Assembly: GCA_002946415.1 (NCBI GenBank)
Contig: NJPS01000046.1
Location: forward strand, 1,488,001 to 1,552,000
Length of the DNA: 64,000 bases
Direction: 5' to 3'
From: Rutstroemia sp. NJR-2017a BVV2
Lineage: Eukaryota > Ascomycota > Leotiomycetes > Helotiales > Rutstroemiaceae
The stretch's first letter is position 1. Each line of letters opens with the position of its first letter. The translations under genes were made by a program, and so were the position numbers. Positions 53,435-64,000 of the stretch are shown piece after piece. The notes under the pieces were generated by a model that was given only the letters and a program-made list of their open reading frames with translations, was not told the DNA's origin and did no database searches.

Positions 53435-55574
53435 ATTGTCCGGATCGTCCGTAGCCTGTAGGTCGACGAAGAACGGTATCCGAGCTGGTTTCCTATCAAA
53501 TGCGGGAGTCTCATGCTGGATCTATCGTTCTTCCGCTGCCTATCTGAGGCCGTGTCTCGAACATGTCCCAAGTCTATTCAAAGTTAAAAAGTGTTCCTCG
53601 CACTTCTGTCACTCATGTAACTATTGAGCAAACAATAATACGACCTCGCAAGCCAAGGCCAGCTCAGGTCGGTACTTGCTTACCTTGCCCATCCACCGGT
53701 CCTCGTCGAGGGTTATCATCGGGCAACGCCCTCTCCTTGCAAGCCTAGCATACTGCGTACTGCGCATACTTCGCACAGAGTAATGATATTCCATGCTCTT
53801 AACGCGGGAGATATTCATGCCAATTTGGTAACCTTAACAGAATTATGCACCAGGATCAATCGTGCATTAAATTTTATCCCAAGGATGTGCACCAGAGACT
53901 GAGCCATTTTCCCGATGCCAAAAAGTGAAGCAACCAATCCCAGGCCGTGTTTCTAGATGCGCTTCGTCCCGACTGGTCAATATTGAGAGAAACAAGTCCA
54001 CCACTGGCACCCAGATTGGACAAGAAAAGGCAAACACCTCAGTCCGCTAGTTCGCCTCGCAATTCTGCTTGATTTGATTCGAATGCGAACGAAATCGCCC
54101 AGCTGGTCATTAACCTGAAGTTTCGAATCCTTCCCTCTTCATTCGCCGACACTGACCTCGTCAAACGTGTTCCACGGCAGATTCGACACGTACCAGCATC
54201 TCATACGCTCCAACACATCGTCGAAGCGGAAATGGTTCGCCCAGATTACTACATGTTGCTACTTCAAATAAACCTTGATGTCCACCTCCCTAACCCGCTC
54301 TCCGACAAAAGTCATCACGTCCTTCGCTTCTTTTTAAACGGTCGACTCTGCGTTGTAAGCCAACGACAGCGTCCCAAGCCCGGTCAGCTTGGTGATTGGT
54401 AAGATTTCGATGTACTTCGTACTCCGTACGGAAAGGGTAGCGCGAGAAGCTGCCTCTTTTCAATCGGGCGCGCCTGCCCCTCTGGAGTCTGCATGTCAGG
54501 CATGTCAGGCTTTGGTCAAGGTTGCTTTCCTGCAAACCCCACGAATACGCGGCATTTTCCCATTCCCAATGCTGTCAGACGGAAACTGGTGGTTTATACC
54601 AGACCCAGACAGTACAGAGTACATACGTAAGGTACGAGAAGGCTCTGGAGATATCATACCACACCACTTTTCACCAGTGTCACCACACCATCTTCCCCAC
54701 GAATCTACGAGGCATGTTGGGGGTGCACAACGTCATGATGCCCAATACGCTGCTTCCTCCAATCGACCATGTCCATACTTTACGCCTTCTACCCGATACT
54801 TTCGTGGATAGTTTGATTGGTTTCAGCTGGTGAGATGGTTTAGATCCAAAGGGTCTGGACTCTGGACAACGAACTGAATCAGTGACCGGATAAGCATAAC
54901 TTAATACGCAGCATTTGTGAGAAATGATAAGATCTTGTACTTTGTAATCTTCTGGGGATTGTCATGGAAAGCGCGCCATGTCGATGCCCCATCGGCGATG
55001 ACCGTCAAACAATGGTGCCGTATCTATGACTCTAAGATTAATCTTATGTCTCACCTTTCCCTCTTCCAGATGAAGTATTGGCAGAGCGAGCTGGTCGTTC
55101 TTTGCGGCCTGATGCCTTACCAGATGCGGTTTTCTCACGATATTGCGGACTGGCGGACTCTTCCCAAAGACTAGGGAGGAGGGCTTGGCCAGCCCTGGGC
55201 CAATGACTATCGCAATTTGAGTATCAAGCACGTGAACTCGAAGTTGACCATAGCTTCGGCGATCTTCGTATTTTTGTTGCACGTCGTATCGTTGGCCGGT
55301 CAAAGTACGATTGTCCCTTTTTCCGGCATTCACAAATAAGGGTTTGCACGTTGATTGAGTAACTGTATCACATTACTGCTGCTATTGTATCATGGCGCAT
55401 GGGTGTGGCTCAAATGCGAGGTCGATAACCTTATCGGGGGAAACTATCTCCGGTCTCCGCGCGGCGCTTCCATAATGACAGCTTTACCAGTGTGAACTAC
55501 TAGTTATCCCACAGAGCTTCAATGTTACAAATGATTTTATGATCTTCTGACATTCGCAATTGCCATATGGCATG

Positions 55575-57083
55575 ATGCGTCAATTCATTCCCGCATTACT
55601 GGCTACATGTCCAATAGTAATAGCAAGTCAAAGTGTATTCAGTGTGCACGATGATATACTTGCATATCCTCAGGTATGCGCCCAGTAACCAACACGTACA
55701 ACGACGAAGCCGACTGACAAGATGTAGTATGAGGTAATATTTTCTGATTCGTTTCTCTCGGACACAGAAGCAAATATCCTCTTTCATCGCCCTAAACCAT
55801 CCATCCATAACCCGACACCTCCCGATACGAAGAGCATCGAATCCCACCAGCATCCACTCCAAGACCCTCTTACCAAAAATGAAGTCGACCCCTCGTCTCA
55901 AACCCACGAATTGATGTGGCTACATGGCGACCGCTATCTTTGCACCATTCCTATTGTTACCCTCCCACCCCGCAACGAAACATCCGAAGCAGAAGCTCGT
56001 GCCGCCGAACAAAAGGAATTAGCACGAGCTACAGATCGAGGTTGGCAATTACTACAAGATCTGGAGGGGGACTGCCTGTATTTTGTATCTGGCTGGTGGT
56101 CCTATTCATTCTGCTATAACAATGCCATCACACAATTCCACTCACTCCCGCCTCAACCGGGCAAGCCACCATTTCCACCACAACCAGATCCATCCGCGCA
56201 AGAGTTCGTCCTTGGGAAAGCGACAACCACCAAGAGTAAAGAGCGAGAAGACGAATGGGGCAACCAGATAGAAGCGAAAAAGGCGCCCCGAGCTGGAGAA
56301 CCGCCAAAGACAGAATTACAAGTCAAGGGCGATACTCGTTATCTTGTGCAGAAAATGGAGGACGGGACGGTCTGCGATCTCACGGGGAAACCAAGACAAG
56401 TCGAAGTACAATTCCACTGCAATCCACATGTCACAGATCGCATTGGATATATCAAGGAGATTACGACATGCTCGTACTTAATGGTCGTCTACACCCCCAG
56501 ACTCTGCAGTGACGTCGCCTTTTTACCACCGAAAGAGAACAAATCCCATTCCATCACATGCCAACCAGTTATACCAGAAGACCAAATTCCTCACCGCTCG
56601 GTTCTCAAATCTCTAGAAGCAGAGTTCGACGCCGCTGCCACAGAAGCCGTTAAGAAACCCATCGTCATCGGCGGCATCACAGTTGGCGCCGGGCAATTCA
56701 TCGGCAAAGAAGGGCAACGAATGCCCGTTCCCGAGAGTTTCGGCTCCAACAACCAAGCCACTACGGAAGTGATAGCGCGCGCAAAGAGTCAAGCCGAGGG
56801 CGGAGAAGTCGAGGTTGTGAGCGACGCGAAGCTCGTGAAGATGGATCTAGACCCGAAGATGATTGAAGAATTGAGAAAGGAAATGCAGGAGTTGGCGAAG
56901 GAAAAAGGGTGGAAGATTGAAGTTGTCGACGCTCCCGGACAGATTAGAGATATTTTGGGGATAGTCGAGGGGGATGATGATGCGAAGTCAGAGGGCCCGC
57001 TGAATCCGCCGAAGGAGGGGGAGGAGGGAGGTGAGGAGGAGAGTGAGGAGGGGAGTGAGGAGATATTCAAGGATGAGTTATGA
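55575..57083 (+). CDS. yos9: Yos9/OS-9, ER lectin of the ERAD pathway
   Basis: Exons 55575-55673 and 55728-57083; 484 residues. Yos9 reads trimmed N-glycans (terminal alpha-1,6-mannose) on misfolded proteins and hands them to the Hrd1-Hrd3 ligase complex in the ER. A signal peptide starts MRQFIPALLATCPIVIAS. The exon junction falls within the conserved YPQYEVIFSD block. The MRH lectin domain has its mannose-binding residues in place: Gln-equivalent region YSFCYN, Arg-region QVEVQFHCNPH, Glu in YIKEITTCSY and Tyr in LMVVYTPRLC. The C-terminal 40 residues are highly acidic and the protein ends FKDEL, an ER-retrieval signal (yeast Yos9 ends HDEL). The length fits the family. An out-of-frame ATG immediately overlaps the start (ATGATGCG). 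Confidence 0.94.
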
Positions 57084-57871
57084 AGGGAGATTATAGTATC
57101 AATCTGATTTTTTGTTTGTCTTGGTTCAGCTCTGTCTTGCTCCACTTCGAGTTGTTCTCGCTTTCGTTCCGCCAAGTAGGTATCCATCACGCGGTTGAAA
57201 TTCTCAATGCCTTGTGAAGTGACTGGGCTGCTATTGTCGAGGGTTCACTAGATCAAAGCCATGCTTTACAACTGCCGTGACTGGCCTATCCATCATTGAG
57301 TCCGCAAGACCAAAAGTCATGCTTGACACCTGGCGTGCAAGTATTGGTTCTAGTTGTCGCGCAGAATTGAAGTCTCATCTCGCCTGCAGCGACAAATTAT
57401 ATATATAATTGAAAAAGGGATGAGTGGTGGTTTTTAACAGGAACGTCCAACGCGATGCATACAATAGACTCAACGCAACGATCTATATATCCCTTCCTTC
57501 TCATCCCCTCCGGTGTCAACTTTTTACAACTAAATATACCGTCCCAGGCAAACTTTTCTTTATTTCCCCCGTGATCTCCGAAAGGGCAGACTACTTTATT
57601 TTCTTCACACGAAAGGAATTGGGATGCTTTGCTAGGTAGGTATCATTTCAAGAACTTGGAATTTGAGCTGGGGGGATAGGTGGTGGAGGTGGAGATGCAC
57701 CTGTTTTGTTTTGGAACTGCGGAGGATCGTGTGCCTGTTCTGGTGTCTGGTTTAGTTGTGGGGTTTTGGTGTGGTCGTATGTTTTGGTTTGGATCTGAAT
57801 CGGGGGAGGAGGATGGTGGAGAAGAGATGTGTTGCATAGGAGATATGTGGATGAATGAATGAGTTGGGTGG

Positions 57872-57898
57872 GGAAAGGAAAGGAAAGGAAAGGAAAGC
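57872..57898. repeat. GGAAA pentanucleotide run
   Basis: Five consecutive GGAAA units on the plus strand. Confidence 0.85.
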
Positions 57899-58017
57899 GA
57901 AGGTGATAGCGAGAACGCGATACTGTGTCGGGAGGTGAGTGAGGGGACGGAGGTTGGGGGTGGTAGCGGGGAGTGCTGGCGTGGGGCGTGATTGGAGGGG
58001 AGACGGAGATGGGGGTG

Positions 58018-58199
58018 AAGTATCAGACGGGAGTATCAGACGGAAGTATCAGACGGAAGTATCGGGTGGAAGCAGCAGGTGGAAGAATCGGAGGGCAGTA
58101 TCGGAGGGAAGTATCAGAGGAAACTATCGGAGGGAAGTATGGGATGGAAGTAGCATGTGGAAGAACTGGATGGAAATATTGGAGGGAACTATCGGAGGG
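58018..58199. repeat. 13-bp minisatellite, 14 tandem copies
   Basis: Units are about AAGTATCGGAGGG with variation, exactly 13 bp each, 14 in a row filling 182 bp. Because 13 is not a multiple of 3, all three frames pass through it and produce chance open frames on both strands. Confidence 0.9.
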
Positions 58200-59054
58200 A
58201 AGGAAGAGGGCGTTTGGGTGGGGCTTGGGGCTTGCGAAGAGGGTGGCGAGTGTGTTATGAGTTCGAGTTGAGTTTGAGTTTGTTGCGTATTTCTTATCTG
58301 CTACAGAATTACTGTCTGTCTATATGGAATATTCATCCAACTCGAGAAATAGAAATCGAAACCCATGCGACTTTTCTTTCTGATGTCGTCGATAGGGCAT
58401 GTCGAGATGGCTTTTCGCGTTTTTGGGGAAGTTTAGAGGTGAATCCGGTTAACTGGGAGCTGGATTTGAGTTAGATTGTCCATATCAAGATTTCGATGAC
58501 GCCGCTTGCTTTCGCTGCTGGGCATGCGGGTGAATGCTTAATTGGGTATATTCATCCGTGGCCGGTCTCTTGGATGGATAATTGACTGCCCTGCGCTCCT
58601 CCTCCCTAATTTATTCCTTTCTCTACCGCAGCCGCCCCTCCCATCGAATCTCCGTAGCCGGTTCAATTTCCATCACTGGTATGTATATATGTATTCAGCT
58701 TTGAGATTCGGTAGGCTGTCTTCTTACCAGCAAAATTCCAATGGTATTCAATTAGACACGCTAGTATTGAAGATCCATTATAGGAGAGATTATAGATGCT
58801 GATGGGCAAAAGGTTGATTATGATCAGGAAGCACTCTGGATTTACATGTCTAGTTCATGTCGTAACACCTTGACTAACCAAGCACCACAACCCGCGTTTC
58901 AACACTCATCAGTGTCCTTCTGGGGCCTTTTAAGGGTTCTTGCGGTTCATTAACTATCTTGTAAGTATATCAACACCTTTTTTGCCCAAGATCTTCCTAT
59001 CAGAACCGTGATTGAGCCTAACGTCCTCTGGTATTAAAGCGGTTCGTAACACTC

Positions 59055-60470
59055 CTAGACAGACCATGGTTTGTTTTTACCACCCGATATGTTCTTGACC
59101 TCTATTGGCCATTGGCCAGTCATCATTCTTACAATTTCGTGATGCCCGTTTTCCTCAGCAATGGATAGAGGAGTATTCCCATAGTTGTCGGCGATCCTAT
59201 AATCCGCTCCTGCCTGCAGGAGAGACTCGACAATTTCTACGTAGCCTCTTTCTGCAGGCCAAAATAGAGGAGGTTGTCCAGCTATGTTTTTCGAATTGAC
59301 TTGGACAAGCCCAGTACCAAGTAGTAGTTCAACCACTTCCCAACGACCCTTCTTTGCAGCAATCCACAGTGGAGAAATAAGTTGAGGGTTTTCGAAATCA
59401 GGGTTGACCCCCTTCGCTAACAGTTTACCAACTTCGTCCGCGGATCCGTACTTTGCTGCATAAAACAATTTAGCAGTGAACCAATGCTCATTGCGAATAG
59501 ATATTTTGAGGTGGTGACGCATAAATTCCAAAACATTATATTGGCCGGAAGTCGCAGCTGCCCTTATTACCTCTTCTGTAATCTCAAACTCTTCCTTTCG
59601 CTGGCCAAGTAAGAGCTCCATTATGTCATCTCCGAAAGGATGCCCTGCTGCTGCCTTTAGTATCTCTTCCGTGATCACCACCTCTGCTCCTCGCTTCTCG
59701 AGTAACAACCACATCAAGTCTGTCCCATCCATATTTCCCGCCACTGCCTTCAGTACCTCCTCCGTAATGACCACCTCCGCTCCTCGTTCCTCGAGTAATA
59801 TCATCATCGATTCTTTTGCCCACTTCTTTTTTCCCGCTGCTGCCTTTACCACCTCTTCCGTAATAAACACCTCTGCCCCTCGTTTCTGGAGTAATATCGT
59901 CATCATCTCTTTTGCATCATTCTTGTTTCCGGCTGCTGCCCTTACTATCTTTTCCGTGATAGCTACATCTTCCCCTCGTTTCTCGAGTAATAACTCCATT
60001 ACCCCTCCATTGAGTCGACCTGCTATCATCTTCACTACCGCTTCGGTAACGACCACATCTGCCTCTCGTTTCTCGAGTAATAGCTTCATTATCTCGATTC
60101 CCGGATAAGGATAGTATGCTACTACCTTCATTATCTCTTCCGTAATGACTATATCTTCATCTCGCTCTTCTAGAAATAGTTCCATCATCTCTCGTCCGGT
60201 CCCCCGATCTCGAGCTACTGTTTTGACCATATCTTTTGTAATCCGTACACCTGCTCGTTCTTTGAGCAACAGTATCATTATATTTCTTCCATTAGTACGA
60301 TTGATAGCTGCGTTTTTTATTATCCCTTCCGAGATTGTATCCGGCGCCTGCTTTTCGAGCAATAGCTTCATCACCTCTTCTCCGTTTGGAGAATGATTCC
60401 TAGCAGCTGCCCTTAGCACGTTTTCTGTAACTAAGATGTTGTTCCCATTCAAGCCCAACAAAAGAGCCAT
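59055..60470 (-). repeat. Protein repeats: ten ~32-residue units then ankyrin repeats
   Basis: Ten near-regular units with the consensus M-x-LLLEKRGAEVVITEEV then VKAAAGN, spacer 5-10 residues. Copies 5-10 are most alike at DNA level. They lead into three or four canonical ankyrin repeats (SPLWIAAKKGRWEVVELLL; GYVEIVESLLQAGADYRIAD; YGNTPLSIAEENGHHEIV). The frame starts with its own ATG at 60470. Confidence 0.85.
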
Positions 60471-62403
60471 TATCTTTCCGTCACATACAGAGATGCAACG
60501 TGCACAATATCATCTTCATCAATCTGGATGTTGTCTTCGATACAATTTGTTACTCTGCTCGTCACCCGCAGACTTTCTTCATAGTCGCTCCAACCTTGGC
60601 CCATATCGATGCTAGTTTTGCAATACTTTTTCGTGTATCTTGATGGTCTGTCCCTTGAATCCCTTCTCTTATCCGTATTACTTGCGACATGAGATCCTCT
60701 GCCTCTGTCCACTGGTTTCGGTTCCTACTTAAATATATCCACGCAAGGCTTTCTTTCAATGCTAGCATGCTTAGATCTTCTTTTCCAAGCATTTATTCAT
60801 AGTTTTCAATTGCTTCTTGAATCTTCAATTCTGCTTTGTCATAAAATTCCGTATCTCCCAGAGCCAGTGCCGTTTTAATCAACATGTCCGCTTTCTTAGC
60901 ATCTGTCATCAGATATTCTGGCACCAGAGCATTTATTTCCACTGAACTTTCATCTCCTGCTCGGCCTTGCAAGTTTTCCGGGCCTTTTTCCCAATCCCAG
61001 ACAAGTAGAAAATCACGGGAGAAGTTCTTGATCGAAGACAAGGCCCGTAGGGGCTCTTGAGGCTCAACATGCCAGTGACCGCTTTCAATTCGTACGCACT
61101 GTCGTGGTATAACCGCAATTATAACCAGAGAAAAACAGTCCTTGCATGCTCTAATGATAACTGGCTGGGAAGCCCCTTGTAGAAGGCAAACGAGGTCATC
61201 TTGCCGAATATGCTGTGCAGAGGCTTGGAGCGTCCATTTAATACAGTGCCCGTTACTGTACGGCAAAGGACCTGCTGTATTGTAGAAAATGACCTTAACA
61301 TGCTGTCTGTCAGACCGAGCACTGTCTGCATCTACTGAAGATACATGACCCAGGACACAACCCTTGCTCTCAATTACTGCTATCTCCTTGTTGTCCCAAG
61401 TTTCTACAGACACTTCTTTGGAGAGGATAAACTTAATGAGTCGCTTGAAGAGTGTCCTCCATGGAACTGTGTAGTCAGGTGATAGGCCAGCTAGGTTGGG
61501 ATCATCGGAGCTCATGCTGAGCAAGGCATATACCTTGTCATGGCGCTCAGTAGCCTTGCGGGTATGGTACATATCGACCAGCTCACCTAAGGAGAGCGCT
61601 CCTGGTGAACCCATTGCGTAAGTTGGCCGGAAGATTGCTCCTCTCATCAGATAGATAAGTGGACGGACCAGGCTTTGCAAGACCGAATGATCTTTGTAAG
61701 AAAGCTGTAGGTTGCTGATACCGGAGCAGAAGGTATATCCATTTATCTTAGCGAAGCCACACATCATCAGGATGCGTCGAGCCAAGGCAGCCTCTTGCAC
61801 TACCTGTATTCATTTCTTAGTAGGTTTCTGCGTAATTTAGATAGCAAATCAACTTACCCACATACACTGAAACCATGGTCGGTTGAGCAGTTCGAGAACT
61901 GCTTCTTGGTCCTTTTCATCAATGGATCGATCTAGATCCACAGGTTCTTCGTCTGCAGCACTACGAATGCATTCAATTGCTTGGTCGCTATTATCTGCTG
62001 CTTCGCCAAGATAGACAATCACACGATCTGCTTCACCATAGATCCTCGTCATTAAGTTAATTTGACGGCTTTTCTCCTCTTTATCGTTCTGGTTGATACA
62101 AATATAATCCACCCATATAATTCTTGCAAAAGTTCGATCTCGAAGATGTGATAGTGCTGAATAGAGGTTCTTTGTGACTTGTAGAAGTTGCCCGTCTATA
62201 TAGACAGACTGAGGAGGGTCATCGAAGCCACCACCTACATAGGATAAAGCTTCATACAGGTGAGTTCCCTCGTCGTACTCCGCGAAATCGTAGTTATGAA
62301 GTTGACATTGGATGGGAGCTGTGGCAACTTTACTCGGCATCAGAGACAGCAGGCGGATACTATCAGAGCCTAGCAAAGTTAGGGAATAAGTGTACTGAGA
62401 CAT
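59055..62403 (-). pseudogene. HET-domain / TPR / repeat-ankyrin incompatibility-type gene, broken
   Basis: Exon 1 62403-61858, 54-nt intron (donor GTAAGT), then frame 61803-60793. These encode 518 residues: HET domain (YEALSYV, IIWVDYICINQND, INLMTRIYGEADRVIVYLG, LLNRPWF then MWVVQEA) and a C-terminal helical region ending AIENYE. The HET signature YEALSYVWG reads YEALSYVGG here. A TAA stops it at 60793-60795. The same frame continues with a TPR-like stretch (TEAEDLMSQVIRIREGIQGT), then moves by -1 near 60600, and by -1 again near 60470, into a 471-residue frame of ten 30-33-residue repeats and classical ankyrin repeats. HET domains trigger cell death on nonself contact; the repeats are usually the sensor. 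The parts are collinear, so this was one gene. Breaks may be decay or sequence errors. Confidence 0.8.
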
Positions 62404-63141
62404 GATGTAAGGTAGAGCTAAGAGTTTGAATTTTTGACTTGTTAGATGATCGTGATAAACGGTATAGCAAGGTCAGTATCGTCTAGTCAACGTCAACTAG
62501 GTGTCGATGGAAATTTTTCCATATGCGGGGTAGATGCCTAAATAAATCGGGGACAAGAGGACCAACAGTTGGGACTTGCACCGGGACTTACACTAATTAA
62601 CGGGGCACTCCTTCAAAATATATCAGAATCTAAACACTTCTGTAGCCTATCGGACTCACAATGACAATAACGATCTTGCTATCGCTCATCAACCTGAGTT
62701 CTTCTACGGCTCTCAACGCTGTTATCTCACTTGTAAAGGCTGGATTTTACTGTTCGATCATACTTGCTTGTGTGGTCTTGTTGATCAAGAGATGTGTGAC
62801 CCCTAAGGTAGAAATGCGGATTACCTATCAACGTTCATTCAGTTGCGTGGACGACGATAGGGTTATTCTTTTTGTTTTGGCCAACGACTTCATCTGTAAA
62901 TGCGCAAGATATGAATTGGTCTATTCTTATTTATGGATCAGTTTTAATTCTTAGCACGGTCTTCTGGTTTGCCCACATTCGACATATATACACCGGTCCA
63001 GTCGTCGAAATCTCATACGAGTAGGGATAAGATCGATCAGTTCTACCAGTCAAAAGCCCAGGCCAGGCCAGGCTAACGATCTCTATTAACTTGTAGTAAA
63101 GCAAGCCCGTAGGCACTCTAGAATAGCTATAATCAATACAA
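62404..63141. other. Intergenic
   Basis: Upstream region of the HET gene and 3' flank of the GNAT gene. A 97-codon plus frame at 62661 with two hydrophobic stretches is not supported otherwise. Confidence 0.45.
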
Positions 63142-63921
63142 CTAAGCCTGTTTATTTACAATGGGACGACGCATCAAGTAATATTTTTGCTGGCTTGGAA
63201 CTTCCCCTTTCATATCGGATGGAGCATCAAATGTATCCAGAATACAAAACCCAAACTTCTCATATACTGGTCGTCCCATTTCTGTAGCTTCTAGATATGT
63301 CTGCAAATTAACACGATTAGAGCAATGTCACCCAAGGTTCGTAGAAGATGAAGTTCTGTACCTCGCCGTTCATAGAATCCGCTATATCAACACCCCACTT
63401 CACAAGTATGGTCCCCGCACCCCGCCTTTGCGCTTTAGGATCTGTCGCCAAACTATCAAGCACTACATATCAACAACCTGTAAGCTAGGACCCCTAAATG
63501 AGCTCTTTCCCATACAAAACCTACACATCAACGGCGCGTTCGTATCTTTAATTGCCTGTCTCCGCCCCGCCTGGAAATCCCCAATCATCTTCCTCGCATA
63601 CGCTTTCTCCTCCTCCGACTCTCCGTCCACAAAATCAAGATTCATCACATCGCCCACAGACTCGGTAGGATAGTAATGCCATTCGGCTTGGGCGATGATT
63701 TCGTTGGTGTCGGTATCCTTTACAACTACATATCGCGAACTTGCAATATTGTTTTTGATGTCTAAAAGACGGTCGCGTGTGAGTAGTCGGCCTTCATGTG
63801 TCCAGTGGCGGGGAAATAGCATATCTATATATGCGTGGTCACGGCCGAAGGCTAGAGATCGAATCTCCGTCATACGATAGAACTCGTCGGGGGTTTCTGG
63901 GATGTGAATTTCTAGAGGCAT
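63142..63921 (-). CDS. GNAT-family N-acetyltransferase
   Basis: Exons 63921-63525, 63462-63362, 63300-63142; 218 residues. The N-terminus is IHIPETPDEFYRMTEIRSLA. The acetyl-CoA motif A is LATDPKAQRRGAGTILVKWG (R-R-G-A-G), and motif B is YLEATEMGRPVYEKFGF. This arrangement is the common ascomycete GNAT group with a central 'WHYYP' strand. Introns: donor GTAGGT with acceptor GTAG, then GTACAG with TTTGCAG; the first is inferred from frame. Substrate unknown. The gene is complete and lies next to the HET gene. Confidence 0.85.
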
Positions 63922-64000
63922 GTTAAAGAAGAGAAGAATAATGTTTTAAGATCTTTGTTCTTATGATTGATATTGGTAACTGGTCGTTATAATATGCATT

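Larger units (their letters stand above)
51933..55574. promoter_or_regulatory. 3.6-kb divergent upstream region of KlpA-like gene and YOS9, rich in low-complexity repeats
   Basis: No supported gene. Contents in order: GGTGCT trinucleotide run (52650-52725), CTTGGTCTTGGAC-type run (52860-52910), GAGGGCGAG run (53128-53157), CACCAAG heptamers (53224-53250), five copies of a 9-bp ATCATCGGT/A unit (53390-53434). The length and composition suggest a long regulatory region with a long leader for the zinc-finger gene. Open frames in it are repeat-driven. Confidence 0.5.
57084..59054. other. Intergenic between convergent genes, repeat-rich
   Basis: 2 kb with GGAAA-type runs (57872-57898) and a 14-copy minisatellite (58018-58199). 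Frames that span the minisatellite are repeat-driven and not accepted. Confidence 0.55.

Noticed and set aside
54389..54811. 140-codon plus frame upstream of YOS9
   Set aside because: No conserved-looking pattern and an overlapping frame of equal quality; judged chance.
58018..58199. Possible CRISPR-like array
   Set aside because: Units abut with no unique spacers and the host is a eukaryote; it is a minisatellite.
57939..58271. 110-codon plus frame and a 95-codon overlapping frame
   Set aside because: Created by the 13-bp minisatellite; sequence is repeat-driven in every frame.
59623..60108. 161-codon plus-strand frame over the HET-gene repeats
   Set aside because: Antisense shadow with a periodic sequence that follows the minus-strand repeats.

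Overview
The window is nuclear DNA from a filamentous ascomycete. The evidence is short GT-AG introns with CTAAC/CTGAC-like branch sites, divergent and convergent gene pairs, and typically fungal families: a GH72 cell-wall glucanosyltransferase, a HET-domain incompatibility protein, a monocarboxylate-type MFS transporter, a KlpA-like zinc-finger regulator, exocyst Sec3, Yos9 and Fmc1. The protein style and the HET/repeat architecture suggest Leotiomycetes (Helotiales, Botrytis/Sclerotinia-like). That placement is an inference from remembered families, not from a search.

Layout. 0-26 kb is a conserved housekeeping stretch, mostly on the minus strand: a partial epsin (membrane traffic), an EngB-type mitochondrial GTPase divergent from FMC1 (F1-ATPase assembly), a 1262-residue disordered PPxY protein, a one-pass membrane protein, an MFS transporter, SEC3, two lineage-restricted proteins and a GH72 enzyme. 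27-33 kb holds a small hypothetical gene, a membrane protein and a GNAT acetyltransferase. 33-37 kb carries two divergent secreted-protein genes: a triple-repeat Cys-rich protein and a protein with a DPBB-like look.

37-45 kb is an accessory, decaying zone. A complete 2.77-kb pogo/Fot1-like transposon (46-bp inverted repeats, TA duplication) sits between two genes sharing a D-Y-x3-L-x2-LE-type motif. Downstream are remnants of at least two further genes. Several premature stops here are of the kind made by C-to-T change (CAG/CAA/CGA to TAG/TAA/TGA), as expected from repeat-induced point mutation and its leakage.

45-57 kb returns to conserved genes: a pirin whose 687-nt intron contains an intact, intron-bearing tRNA-Gly(GCC) on the opposite strand, a KlpA-like C2H2 regulator with a long microsatellite-rich upstream region, and the ER lectin YOS9 with a KDEL tail. 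57-64 kb has a 14-copy 13-bp minisatellite, a broken HET-TPR-ankyrin gene (one in-frame stop, two -1 shifts) and a second GNAT enzyme.

Functional themes are vesicle traffic and secretion (epsin, Sec3, Yos9), mitochondrial biogenesis (EngB, Fmc1), cell wall and secreted proteins, and nonself recognition. No metabolic gene cluster is visible. Exon boundaries were placed by eye from splice signals and reading frame.
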